From Candidatus Propionivibrio dominans (GTDB taxonomy: Bacteria > Pseudomonadota > Gammaproteobacteria > Burkholderiales > Rhodocyclaceae), in the NCBI GenBank assembly GCA_016709335.1, contig JADJNC010000003.1, forward strand, positions 62,001 through 126,000: a stretch of 64,000 nt of DNA, read 5' to 3'. The notes under the pieces were generated by a model. It had not been told where the DNA came from, ran no database searches, and saw only the letters and a list, made by a program, of their open reading frames with translations. Shown here piece after piece: positions 16,511-24,182 of the stretch (position 1 is its first letter; every line of letters begins with the position of its first letter). The position numbers were made by a program, and so were the translations under genes.

Positions 16511-17797
16511 CACGGCAATCGCTTACGCAGATGTCGTAAACCCAAGGGAAAATTCGTTTACAGTCAAGGGGTTATGACATGGTCTTGTAAACAGCGTCAA
16601 AATAGCCTTTACTCTCGATTTTTGTCGGGGGTTGAAGATGACACTAATGGAGGCGTTTGCGCAGGTCAAGGATCACCGTCGGGGGCCGGCGGTCCGGTAT
16701 GACCTGAAGGAAATGATCGTCATGACGATATGCGCGGTACTGTGCGGCTGTGACGATTGGGTCGATGTCGCGGACTGGTGCGAAGAAGAGGAAGGGTGGC
16801 TGAAGACATTCTTGGTGCTGGCGAAAGGCACGCCCTCTCACGACACGTTTGGCGAAGTATTTCGGATCTTGGATGCGAAGGTATTCGAGAAGTGCTTTCG
16901 GCAGTGGATTGCCAGCCTGGTTGGCGTGGCCAAAGGCGTCGTGGCGTTCGATGGCAAGACGGTGCGTGGATCGAAGGATGGGCCGAATACGGCGTTGCAC
17001 ATGGTGAGCGCCTACGCGACAGAACTTGGCGTATCGCTGGGACAAGAGGGATCGGCCGGCAAGGGTAATGAACTGGCGGCCATCAAGGCCCTGCTGGACA
17101 CCTTGGTACTCAAGGGATGTATCGTCACCCTCGACGCCTTGGGGTGCCAGACGGAGGTTGCCGAGAAAATCGTTGCTCAAGGAGGGATTACGTCTTGGCG
17201 GTGAAGGACAACCAGAAGAATCTGTCAGAGGCCGTCGTTGAGTTCTTCGCGACCGCCGAGGGCGTTTGACTTTCGCACATCGATGTGCAAAAGCGAGTCT
17301 GGGTCGACAAGGACCATGGTCGCCTCGAAACACGGCGGGCCGTTTGGATTGCCGACGTGTCCTGGATGGACCAACCCATACGAGAGGCCTGGAAGAAACT
17401 GGGCGCCGTCGGCATGATCGAGTCTGAGCAGGAAATCAAAGACAAGATCAGTGTCGAGCGTCGCTACTTCATTGCCAGTTCCGGGGTAAAAACGGTTGAG
17501 CAGTTTGCGCACGCCGCTCGGGGTCACTGGGGTGTTGAGGCCATGCACTGGGTCCTTGACGTGACCTTTCGCGAAGATCACTGCCGGGTGAGGAAAGGCC
17601 ATGCCGCGCGCAACTTGTCAGCCATCCGCAAGTTTGCGCTCTCCGCCTTGCGCAATGACACCCTCCATCCAGATCGCAGCCTACGCCGCCGCCGAAAACT
17701 CGCCGATCGTCGCCCAGACTACCGCGTTTCTCTTCTCGGGCTCACACCTCGCCAATGAATTGGCTAGCTTATGACTTCTGCGTGTGCGATTGCCGTG
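16511..17797 (+). mobile_element. ISAs1-family insertion sequence, 1287 bp, inactive
   Basis: Both ends are visible. A 25-bp imperfect terminal inverted repeat (21 of 25 matches) lies at 16511-16535 and 17773-17797; the outer 12 bases CACGGCAATCGC are identical. It is flanked by a perfect 10-bp direct repeat TTCGTTTGTG at 16501-16510 and 17798-17807, the target duplication. The enclosed transposase is of ISAs1 type and disrupted. The element separates the bfr promoter region from the promoter ahead of surE; its right end is about 18 bases upstream of the putative -35 box there. Confidence 0.9.
16638..17758 (+). pseudogene. ISAs1-family transposase, frameshifted and interrupted
   Basis: The first part (16638-17204) has the ISAs1 N-terminal signature VKDHRRGPAVRYDLKEMIVM and the first catalytic aspartate in VAFDGKTVRGS. 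At about 17188 one G is missing from a G run: QGG should continue as DYVLAVKDNQKNL, the usual ISAs1 sequence, but the frame ends at SWR-stop. In the restored frame a TGA at 17267-17269 interrupts again. The rest (to 17758) carries KDHGRLETRR, the ARGHWGVEAMHWVLDVTFREDH catalytic-glutamate region in shortened form (RGHWGVEAMHW), and the C-terminus. With two lesions it is unlikely to be active. Confidence 0.9.
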
Positions 17798-17807
17798 TTC
17801 GTTTGTG
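17798..17807. repeat. ISAs1 target-site duplication, right copy
   Basis: TTCGTTTGTG directly follows the right inverted repeat; matches 16501-16510 exactly. Confidence 0.88.
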
Positions 17808-17814
17808 CTGTCTT

Positions 17815-17844
17815 TTCGCACTGGATTCGGAATACCCGTATAAT
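17815..17844 (+). promoter_or_regulatory. Putative sigma-70 promoter upstream of the surE leader
   Basis: A perfect TATAAT at 17839-17844 with TTCGCA at 17815-17820 and an 18-base spacer. It lies just inside the original flank of the ISAs1 insertion, so it predates the element. Expected transcription start is near 17850. Confidence 0.6.
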
Positions 17845-17849
17845 TTGGC

Positions 17850-17952
17850 TGACTTGGCGGCGCCAGTGTTTTCAGATGGCCAACGCAAGGGCCTGTCAGA
17901 CAAATCCAGGGTTCCGACCAATTTCCAGAAGCCGGCAGCTAGCCGGTTTTTT
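17850..17952 (+). ncRNA. Candidate small RNA or attenuated leader upstream of surE
   Basis: About 100 bases run from a strong promoter to an intrinsic terminator and hold no plausible start codon with a ribosome binding site. Complementary segments suggest a folded RNA: CTGAC (17849-17853) with GTCAG (17895-17899), and GGCC with GGCC around a short loop at 17878-17893. It does not match 6S, SRP or tmRNA signatures that I know. It may be an independent sRNA or a leader controlling read-through into surE. Confidence 0.4.
17929..17952 (+). terminator. Intrinsic terminator before surE
   Basis: Stem CCGGC (17932-17936) / GCCGG (17942-17946) with loop AGCTA, extended by A-T pairs, followed by six T at 17947-17952. 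It lies 32 bases upstream of the surE start codon, so surE needs read-through or its own promoter. Confidence 0.75.
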
Positions 17953-17983
17953 GTTTACCCTTTCCTGCATTTTATGGGTTGAT

Positions 17984-18727
17984 ATGCGAATTTTGCTCAG
18001 CAACGACGATGGCTACTTTTCGCCAGGGATTGAATGTCTGGCACGAGCGCTTGCGCAGGTGGCCGAGATCACCGTTGTGGCCCCTGAGCGCGACTGTAGC
18101 GGCGCCAGCAATTCACTCACGCTGGATCGCCCGCTGTCCTTGAAGCGCGCGGCCAACGGTTATTACCACGTGAATGGAACCCCCACCGATTGTGTGCATC
18201 TGGCGGTGACCGGCATGCTCGACGAACTGCCGGACATGGTCGTTTCAGGCATCAATCACGGGGCCAACATGGGCGATGACACGATCTATTCGGGTACCGT
18301 TGCGGCGGCTACCGAGGGTTTTCTGCTCGGTGTTCCCTCGTTGGCCGTTTCACTGTGCAGCAAGAACGGGGAGCATTTCGAGACGGCGGCACGGGTGGCG
18401 CTGGAACTGGTGCAGTTGATCCGGCGCCAGACGGTGCGCGAGCCTCTGCTGCTCAACGTCAATGTCCCGGATGTGCCTTACGAGCTGCTGCGCGGCATGG
18501 TCGTCACGCGGCTGGGCAAACGGCACAAGGCCGAAGCCGTGGTGCGAACGCTGTCGCCGCGCAACGAGACGGTCTATTGGGTCGGCGCGGCGGGTGAGGC
18601 GCAGGATGCCGGCGAGGGCACCGATTTTTACGCGGTGAACATGCATCAGGTTTCGATTACGCCATTGCAGATCGACCTCACGCACAACGCGCAGCTTCCC
18701 CTGATTCGCAACTGGCTGGCGCAATGA
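17984..18727 (+). CDS. surE: 5'/3'-nucleotidase SurE
   Basis: 247 codons from the ATG at 17984, which gives the canonical N-terminus [16 protein letters not shown]; the longer upstream frame is leader and terminator sequence. Metal ligands D and N are in SNDDG; further motifs are [11 protein letters not shown] and [19 protein letters not shown]. SurE removes phosphate from nucleoside monophosphates and is a stationary-phase survival protein. It overlaps pcm by 4 bases (ATGA) and starts the conserved surE-pcm-nlpD-rpoS operon. Confidence 0.95.
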   Translation: MRILLSNDDGYFSPGIECLARALAQVAEITVVAPERDCSGASNSLTLDRPLSLKRAANGYYHVNGTPTDCVHLAVTGMLDELPDMVVSGINHGANMGDDTIYSGTVAAATEGFLLGVPSLAVSLCSKNGEHFETAARVALELVQLIRRQTVREPLLLNVNVPDVPYELLRGMVVTRLGKRHKAEAVVRTLSPRNETVYWVGAAGEAQDAGEGTDFYAVNMHQVSITPLQIDLTHNAQLPLIRNWLAQ

Positions 18728-19380
18728 GTCGAGTCGTTTCAGGTATCGGCATGACCTCGCAGCGCACGCGAACGCGAATGATCGATCGTCTGCGCGAAGA
18801 GGGGATTCTTGACGAGCAGGTGCTGGCGGCCATCGCCGCCGTGCCGCGCCACGTTTTTGTCGAAGAAGCGCTGGCTTCGCGTGCCTATGAGGATTCGGCG
18901 CTGCCGCTCGGTTATTCGCAAACGATTTCGCAGCCGTATATCGTGGCCAGAATGATCGAACTGCTGCGTGAGGGGCGCAAACTCGGCAAGACGCTGGAAA
19001 TCGGTGCAGGTTCCGGCTATCAGGCGGCAGTGCTGGCGCAACTGACGGACGAGGTCTATGCGATCGAACGGATCGAGCCGCTACTGGCCCGGGCCAAGCT
19101 CAATTTGCGGGCGATCCAGCAGTTCAGGGTGCGCCTGAAACATGCCGATGGGCAACTTGGTCTGCCCGAAGCGGCGCCTTTCGATACGATTATCGTTGCC
19201 GCAGCGGCCAACCGTGTTCCGCACGCGCTTTTGCAGCAACTCGCGCTTGGTGGCAGAATGTTGTTGCCGTTGGGGACGGGGGAGCAGTTCCTTCTCATGG
19301 TTGAACGTCGTGCCGAAGGCTACGTTGAAACCCGTCTGGATAGCGTTCGTTTTGTTCCGTTACTCTCAGGACTTGAATGA
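18724..19380 (+). CDS. pcm: Protein-L-isoaspartate O-methyltransferase
   Basis: 218 codons. PCMT family: [20 protein letters not shown] near the N-terminus, [14 protein letters not shown] substrate/SAM region, [17 protein letters not shown] as the SAM-binding glycine loop, and [18 protein letters not shown]. It repairs isoaspartyl residues in aged proteins. Start ATG overlaps the surE stop (ATGA); the stop overlaps the nlpD start in the same way, so the three genes are translationally coupled. Confidence 0.95.
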   Translation: MSRVVSGIGMTSQRTRTRMIDRLREEGILDEQVLAAIAAVPRHVFVEEALASRAYEDSALPLGYSQTISQPYIVARMIELLREGRKLGKTLEIGAGSGYQAAVLAQLTDEVYAIERIEPLLARAKLNLRAIQQFRVRLKHADGQLGLPEAAPFDTIIVAAAANRVPHALLQQLALGGRMLLPLGTGEQFLLMVERRAEGYVETRLDSVRFVPLLSGLE

Positions 19381-20318
19381 AGAATAATCGTGCTTTAACC
19401 AGGTCGGGTCTGGGTATTATCCTGGCCATCCTGCTGGTTCTTTCCGGTTGTGCCAGCAAGTCGCCGGCGCCCGTTGCGCCCACTGGCGCGGCCAGGGACA
19501 GCTATACCGTCAAGCCGGGCGATACCCTGTACAGCATTGCGCGCGAACACGGTATGGATTATCGCGAGCTGATTGCGCTGAACGGAATCGACAACCCTAA
19601 CCGCATTACGGTCGGAAAGATCCTCAAAGTCAGGCCACCGGCTGCGGCGACATCGTCGTCTGCGGCGACTTCGTCGGTGGCGACGACAGCGCCGGTGGTG
19701 TCCGATGTGGTGCAATCGAGGCCGTTGGCGACAGAGCCGATGCCGGAAAAACGGCCACCTGGCACCAGTACCGAGACGGTCAAGCGGGAGCCAAAAGCCG
19801 GCAAGGAGCCATACTCTGATCAAGCGCTGGCACAGGCGCAAAGCCAGGGGCAAGCAAAACCTGCCGAGCCGATGGCCCCCGTGGTCAGGACTGAAGCCAG
19901 TCCGGAGGCCAAACCCGAAGCCAGGCCTGCCGAAGCGTCCGTGAGTGGCGACGAGATCGGGTGGATCTGGCCGGCCAACGGCAAGACGGTCGCTAACTTC
20001 AGTGAAGGCGGCAGCAAGGGTGTCGATATCGCCGGCAAGACGGGTGATCCGGTGATCGCTGCGGGTGATGGCAAGGTCGTCTATAGCGGGACGGGTTTGC
20101 GCGGTTATGGCAAGCTCGTCATCATCAAGCACAACAACACCTACCTGTCGGCCTACGCGCATAACCAGACCATTCTGGTCAAGGAAGGGCAGAATGTGAG
20201 CAAGGGGCAGAAGATTGCCGAAATGGGCAATACCGATGCCGACCAGGTCAAACTGCACTTCGAAGTCCGGCGTCAGGGCAAGCCTGTCGATCCCCTGAAA
20301 TACCTGCCGCCGCGCTGA
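19377..20318 (+). CDS. nlpD: NlpD-like lipoprotein, LysM and degenerate M23 peptidase domain
   Basis: 313 codons. Signal peptide with lipobox LSGC (Cys at about residue 24), LysM domain (YTVKPGDTLYSIAREHGMDY, about 42-86), a long Ala/Pro/Glu-rich linker, and a LytM/M23 domain (about 200-312) beginning GWIWPANGKTV. The first zinc-binding His of active M23 enzymes is absent (SKGVDIAG), although LHFEVR is kept. NlpD proteins are catalytically dead activators of the cell-division amidase AmiC, and this fits. In many bacteria the main rpoS promoter lies inside nlpD; I could not pinpoint it here. Confidence 0.93.
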   Translation: MKNNRALTRSGLGIILAILLVLSGCASKSPAPVAPTGAARDSYTVKPGDTLYSIAREHGMDYRELIALNGIDNPNRITVGKILKVRPPAAATSSSAATSSVATTAPVVSDVVQSRPLATEPMPEKRPPGTSTETVKREPKAGKEPYSDQALAQAQSQGQAKPAEPMAPVVRTEASPEAKPEARPAEASVSGDEIGWIWPANGKTVANFSEGGSKGVDIAGKTGDPVIAAGDGKVVYSGTGLRGYGKLVIIKHNNTYLSAYAHNQTILVKEGQNVSKGQKIAEMGNTDADQVKLHFEVRRQGKPVDPLKYLPPR

Positions 20319-20320
20319 CC

Positions 20321-21277
20321 ATGAGCGATGATCCCGATGCCGAATCCGCGCTGAGCGAAGACGGGATGCCGCAGGAAGCGGACTCCGACGAGGCGTTCCT
20401 GGCGGAAGCGGAAGACGAGGTGCTTGCCGCGACGCCGGAAGTCGAATTGCTCAACGACGTAACCCAGCATTACCTCAACGAGATCGGCGCCAAGCCCTTG
20501 TTCACGCCGCAGGAAGAGTATGACTGGGCGTGTCGCGCCCAGTCCGGCGAGTTTGCCGCACGGCAGAAGATGATAGAACACAACCTGCGCCTGGTGGTGA
20601 ACATTGCCAAGCACTACCTCAATCGTGGCATTCCTCTGCTGGACCTGATCGAAGAAGGAAATCTCGGCCTCATCCATGCGATCGAGAAGTTCGATCCGGA
20701 GCGCGGATTCCGGTTTTCGACTTACGCCACCTGGTGGATTCGCCAGAGCATCGAGCGGGCGATCATGAACCAGTCGCGCACCATCCGTCTGCCGGTGCAT
20801 GTGGTCAAGGAGATCAATCTTGTGTTGCGCGCCTTCCGGCATCTGGAACTGGCCAACGGGAGAGAGATCCGCCTGGAACAGATCGCTCACCTGATTGATC
20901 GCCCGGTGGCTGACGTGCGCCGGGTACTGGCCCTTAACGAGCATATTGCCTCGCTCGATGCGCCACTTGAAATCGATCCCAGTCACTCCGTGGCCGATGC
21001 CATTGCCGATGAAAACGCTCTGGACCCGGAAAGCCTGCTGCAATCGAGTGAAGTTGACCACCTGGTCAGCCACTGGGTCGAGCAGTTGCCCGAGAAGCAG
21101 CGCCGGGTGCTGGAGCGTCGTTACGGCCTCGGCGGTGGAGAAACCTCTACGCTTGAGGAGGTCGCCGTGGATCTCAACCTGACGCGCGAACGCGTTCGCC
21201 AGATCCAGATCGAAGCACTCGATCAACTTCGCCGCGTCATCAAGCGCGGTGGCGTGACGCGCGATAACCTGCTTTAG
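20321..21277 (+). CDS. rpoS: RNA polymerase sigma factor RpoS
   Basis: 318 codons, starting 2 bases after the nlpD stop. An acidic N-terminus is followed by region 1.2 (LNDVTQHYLNEIGAKPLFTP), region 2 with the core-binding DLIEEGNLGLIHAIEKFDP and the -10-reading FSTYATWWIRQSIERAI, region 3, and region 4 with RYGLGGGETSTLEEVA and LTRERVRQIQIEAL. It is the group-2 sigma factor of stationary phase and general stress. Context next to nlpD supports RpoS over RpoD or RpoH. Confidence 0.96.
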   Translation: MSDDPDAESALSEDGMPQEADSDEAFLAEAEDEVLAATPEVELLNDVTQHYLNEIGAKPLFTPQEEYDWACRAQSGEFAARQKMIEHNLRLVVNIAKHYLNRGIPLLDLIEEGNLGLIHAIEKFDPERGFRFSTYATWWIRQSIERAIMNQSRTIRLPVHVVKEINLVLRAFRHLELANGREIRLEQIAHLIDRPVADVRRVLALNEHIASLDAPLEIDPSHSVADAIADENALDPESLLQSSEVDHLVSHWVEQLPEKQRRVLERRYGLGGGETSTLEEVAVDLNLTRERVRQIQIEALDQLRRVIKRGGVTRDNLL

Positions 21278-21308
21278 ATTGCGTGTCGCGCGAGCGACAC
21301 ATGAATCT

Positions 21309-21330
21309 CCCCTCTCCTGCGGGAGAGGGG
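21309..21330. repeat. GC-rich hairpin after rpoS
   Basis: CCCCTCTCC and GGAGAGGGG form a 9-bp stem around about 4 bases, 32 bases past the rpoS stop. There is no T run, so it is not a classical terminator. The same kind of CCCTCTCCxGCGGGAGAGGG hairpin occurs at about 56514-56534 inside a miniature element, so it is a dispersed repeat. Confidence 0.6.
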
Positions 21331-21414
21331 TCGGGGGTGAGGGCGTGCATGTCGCGCGCGATTTTCGAATCCCCCACACCTTCGCGAATTGGCGGGGAGG
21401 GCGTGCAAGAATGG

Positions 21415-21542
21415 GTAGGTCGGGTTAGCGCCAGCGTAACCCGACAGAATGGCAAGTCGGGTTAGCGTAGCGTCCCCCAGGAGGATTTGCTTCGCGGCGA
21501 AAATAGGGGCACGTCGGGTTACGCTACGCTAACCCGACCTAC
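21415..21542. repeat. Dispersed palindromic (REP/BIME-like) repeat, copy 1
   Basis: It begins GTAGGTCGGGTTAGCG and ends CGCTAACCCGACCTAC, so the 128-bp unit is bounded by inverted copies. Inside are further GTCGGGTTAGCG units and AGGAGGATTTGCTTCGC. A second member of the family is at 29363-29502. It fills most of the rpoS-cimA intergenic region. Confidence 0.8.
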
Positions 21543-21602
21543 ACAAGCTGTAAGTCCAAGCGTTATCAACAGTAGTCGGGATACACCTAAAGGAAGTTTG
21601 CA

Positions 21603-23186
21603 ATGGGCAATAAAGTAGCACTATTCGATTCATCATTACGCGACGGGGCGCAGGCCGAGGGGATCTCTTTCTCCGTCGAAGACAAGTTGAAGATCCTCGA
21701 ACTTCTGGACGAGCACGGCGTGGACTACGTCGAAGCCGGAAACCCCGGCTCGAATCCGAAGGATCTCGAGTTCTTTGCCCGCGCCAGTCACATCGTCCTG
21801 AAACACGCCAGGCTCGCCGCTTTCGGCAGCACGCGCCGGCGCGACATCAGTGTCGAGAACGACGACAACGTTCAGTCCCTGCTGCTCGCCGATACTCCGG
21901 TCATTGTCATCTTCGGCAAGAGCTGGGATTTCCATGTGACCGAGATCATCCGCACCAGCCTGGAAGAAAACCTGGCCATGATCCGCGACACCGTGGCCTT
22001 CTTCAAGGCCAGAGGCAAAGAACTGGTGTACGACGCCGAACATTTCTTCGATGGCTACAAAAACAACCCCGACTATGCCGTCAAGTCGCTCCAGGCTGCC
22101 GCCGACGGCGGTGCCGATGCGCTGATTCTGTGCGACACCAACGGTGGAACCTTCCCGTCCGAAGTGGCTGAAATCGTCAGGAAAATGGTGGCGAGCTTCA
22201 GCGTGCCAATCGGCATTCATGCGCACAACGATTGCGGAATGGCGGTGGCCAACAGCGTGATGGCCGTCGAGAACGGAGCACGCCATGTTCAGGGGACCTA
22301 TATCGGGTTTGGCGAGCGCTGCGGTAACGCCAACCTGTCCACCATCATCGCCAATCTGGGCGTCAAGCGTGGCTTTGAATGCCTGCCGGCCGACCAGTAC
22401 AAAAACATCACCCGTGTTGCCCGCCATATTGCGGCCATCTCGAACGTGGCACTGAATGAGCGCGACCCCTACGTCGGCAACTGCGCGTTTGCGCACAAGG
22501 GTGGCATGCACATCGACGGCGTGAACAAGGCGGCGCACTCATTCGAGCACATCAACCCGGACCTGGTCGGTGGCCAGCGCCGCTTCCTGATGAGCGAAGT
22601 TTCCGGCCGTCGCATGATTCTGGAAAAAATCTGGGAAGTCGATCCCGGCATCACCAAGGACGATGCGGTGACCGACAGCATCATCAGGCGCCTGAAGGAG
22701 ATGGAGCATGAAGGCTATCAGTTCGAAGGCGCTGAAAGTACCTTTGAACTGGTCATTCGCAAGCAACTCGGCAAGTACCGCCCGTTCTTCGAGCTGGAGC
22801 ATTTCAAGATCATCGGCGAGCAACCGACCAGCGGCCAATACAGTTCTTCAGCCATCATCAAGGTAAAAGTCGACGGCACCGACGAAATCACGGCGGCTGA
22901 AGGCGACGGGCCGGTGCATGCCCTTGACCGCGCCCTGCGCAAGGTGCTGGACAAGTTCTATCCGGAGCTCTCCAACGTCCATCTGACGGACTACAAGGTG
23001 CGTGTCATCAACGGTCGCGATGCCACCGCCGCAAAAGTACGCGTATTGATTCAATCGACCGACGGCGACTCGGTGTGGACGACCGTCGGCGTATCGACGG
23101 ACATCATCGAGGCAAGCTGGATTGCCCTGGTCGATTCGATCGAGTACAAGTTGTTGAAGCTTGAAGAGGCGAAAGTCACGGCTTGA
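21603..23186 (+). CDS. cimA: (R)-citramalate synthase CimA
   Basis: 527 codons, usual for CimA. HMGL-like TIM barrel with FDSSLRDGAQAEGI at the N-terminus (catalytic R and metal-binding D), YVEAGNPGSNPKDLEFF, and GIHAHNDCGMAVANS with the metal-ligand His pair. A LeuA-type dimerisation/allosteric domain fills the last ~130 residues. The enzyme condenses pyruvate with acetyl-CoA to citramalate, the threonine-independent route to 2-oxobutyrate and isoleucine. AAGGAAG lies 8 bases before the ATG. Confidence 0.93.
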   Translation: MGNKVALFDSSLRDGAQAEGISFSVEDKLKILELLDEHGVDYVEAGNPGSNPKDLEFFARASHIVLKHARLAAFGSTRRRDISVENDDNVQSLLLADTPVIVIFGKSWDFHVTEIIRTSLEENLAMIRDTVAFFKARGKELVYDAEHFFDGYKNNPDYAVKSLQAAADGGADALILCDTNGGTFPSEVAEIVRKMVASFSVPIGIHAHNDCGMAVANSVMAVENGARHVQGTYIGFGERCGNANLSTIIANLGVKRGFECLPADQYKNITRVARHIAAISNVALNERDPYVGNCAFAHKGGMHIDGVNKAAHSFEHINPDLVGGQRRFLMSEVSGRRMILEKIWEVDPGITKDDAVTDSIIRRLKEMEHEGYQFEGAESTFELVIRKQLGKYRPFFELEHFKIIGEQPTSGQYSSSAIIKVKVDGTDEITAAEGDGPVHALDRALRKVLDKFYPELSNVHLTDYKVRVINGRDATAAKVRVLIQSTDGDSVWTTVGVSTDIIEASWIALVDSIEYKLLKLEEAKVTA

Positions 23187-23379
23187 AACAGGGGTTGGGT
23201 TTGTAACTCCAGCGGCTATCACTTTCAGGATGGCCGTCCTGCCTGGCTGGCAGGTCATGAACATGCGCAGGAGGTTGGCTGGAAAATCAGTCGGGGTGAA
23301 TGTAACGAACACGCATCGCCTTGCATGGAATACAGGCCGCGGTTAAACTTGTCCAACTTAATGAACAAGTGAGGCCGAT
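23187..23379. other. Intergenic region between cimA and the toxin-antitoxin pair
   Basis: 193 bases without a supportable gene. It should contain the antitoxin promoter; I see no convincing operator palindrome. Confidence 0.35.
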
Positions 23380-23640
23380 ATGAAAGTCGTCAGCTATTCC
23401 CATGCGCGCAACGCGCTCAAGTCCGTTCTCGATGGTGTCGTTCAAGACGCAGACGTCACCATTATCAGCCGTCGCGATGCGGAAGGCGATGCCGTGGTGA
23501 TGTCGCTGGACAGCTACAACAGCATCATGGAAACCCTGCACCTGACCAGCAATCCGGCGAATGCGGCGGCATTGGCGCGAGCCATTGCACAGGATAAAGC
23601 CGGGCAGGCGCAAGATCGCCAACTACTCCCTGCGGATTGA
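23380..23640 (+). CDS. Phd/YefM-family antitoxin
   Basis: 86 codons. Typical YefM start MKVVSYSHARNALKSVLDGV, the conserved central SRRDAEGDAVVMSLDSYNSIMETLHL, and an Ala-rich acidic C-terminus that would bind the toxin. The DNA-binding N-terminal half normally represses its own operon. The stop is 2 bases before the toxin start. Confidence 0.88.
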   Translation: MKVVSYSHARNALKSVLDGVVQDADVTIISRRDAEGDAVVMSLDSYNSIMETLHLTSNPANAAALARAIAQDKAGQAQDRQLLPAD

Positions 23641-23642
23641 GC

Positions 23643-23906
23643 ATGCGCGCCATTCGTTTCGTGCCCGATGCATGGGACGCTTATCTGTACTGGCAGGATC
23701 AGGACAAAAAGACCCTCAAGAGGCTGAATCTGTTGATTACCGCTGCCGCAAGCGAACCATTTATTGGAATCGGCAAACCCGAACCTTTGCGTGGAGAATT
23801 ATCCGGCTACTGGTCCCGGAGAATCGATGAAGCGAATCGTCTGGTGTATCGTGCAACCGACGACGAGTTGGTGATTATCGCTTGCCGATACCACTACCAG
23901 GGATAA
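23643..23906 (+). CDS. Txe/YoeB-family mRNA-cleaving toxin
   Basis: 87 codons from the ATG at 23643. Matches YoeB closely: an N-terminal WDAYLYWQDQDKKTLKRLN, the central EPLRGELSGYWSRRIDEANRLVY region holding catalytic Glu and Arg (written here in part), and the C-terminal ACRYHY with the catalytic His. YoeB toxins cleave mRNA on ribosomes. Intact and paired with the upstream antitoxin. Confidence 0.9.
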   Translation: MRAIRFVPDAWDAYLYWQDQDKKTLKRLNLLITAAASEPFIGIGKPEPLRGELSGYWSRRIDEANRLVYRATDDELVIIACRYHYQG

Positions 23907-23994
23907 GCTCGGTGGGCGACAAGAGAAGAGCAGTTCACAGGGCAAGCAAACAGTGTCTTCGCTTCAAGGTAAATTTATTCTGGCGCTAACTCAT

Positions 23995-24115
23995 TGAAAT
24001 ACGGTCATTCCAGGCTTGACCCGGAATCCAGTTCGTTAATCAAACCGTTCTTTTAACATCTTGATCAGATGGACGAATCTGGATTCCGGCCTTCGCCGGA
24101 ATGACTGTGAGAGTT
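23995..24115. repeat. Imperfect inverted dispersed repeat (ATTCCxGxC...CGGAAT type)
   Basis: GTCATTCCAGGCTTGACC-CGGAATCCAG on the left is mirrored by CTGGATTCCGGCCTTCGCCGGAATGAC on the right (shown in shortened form). Related units are at 30699-30795, 33408-33433, 37563-37638 and 62590-62754. No gene lies between 23907 and the EAL protein. Confidence 0.6.
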
Positions 24116-24182
24116 AGAACAAATTTACCCTGGTCTTCGCTTTGCCCTCTATGGCACTAATCAACCCTGCAGCACGAACTCC

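Noticed and set aside
17850..17952. 6S or SRP RNA ahead of surE
   Set aside because: Too short for 6S RNA, and the conserved SRP tetraloop region (GGTCAGG...GGAAGGAAGCAGCC) is absent.
21415..21542. Possible CRISPR array because of repeated GTCGGGTTAGCG units
   Set aside because: The units alternate in orientation and spacing is irregular with no unique spacers; they are REP-like palindromes.
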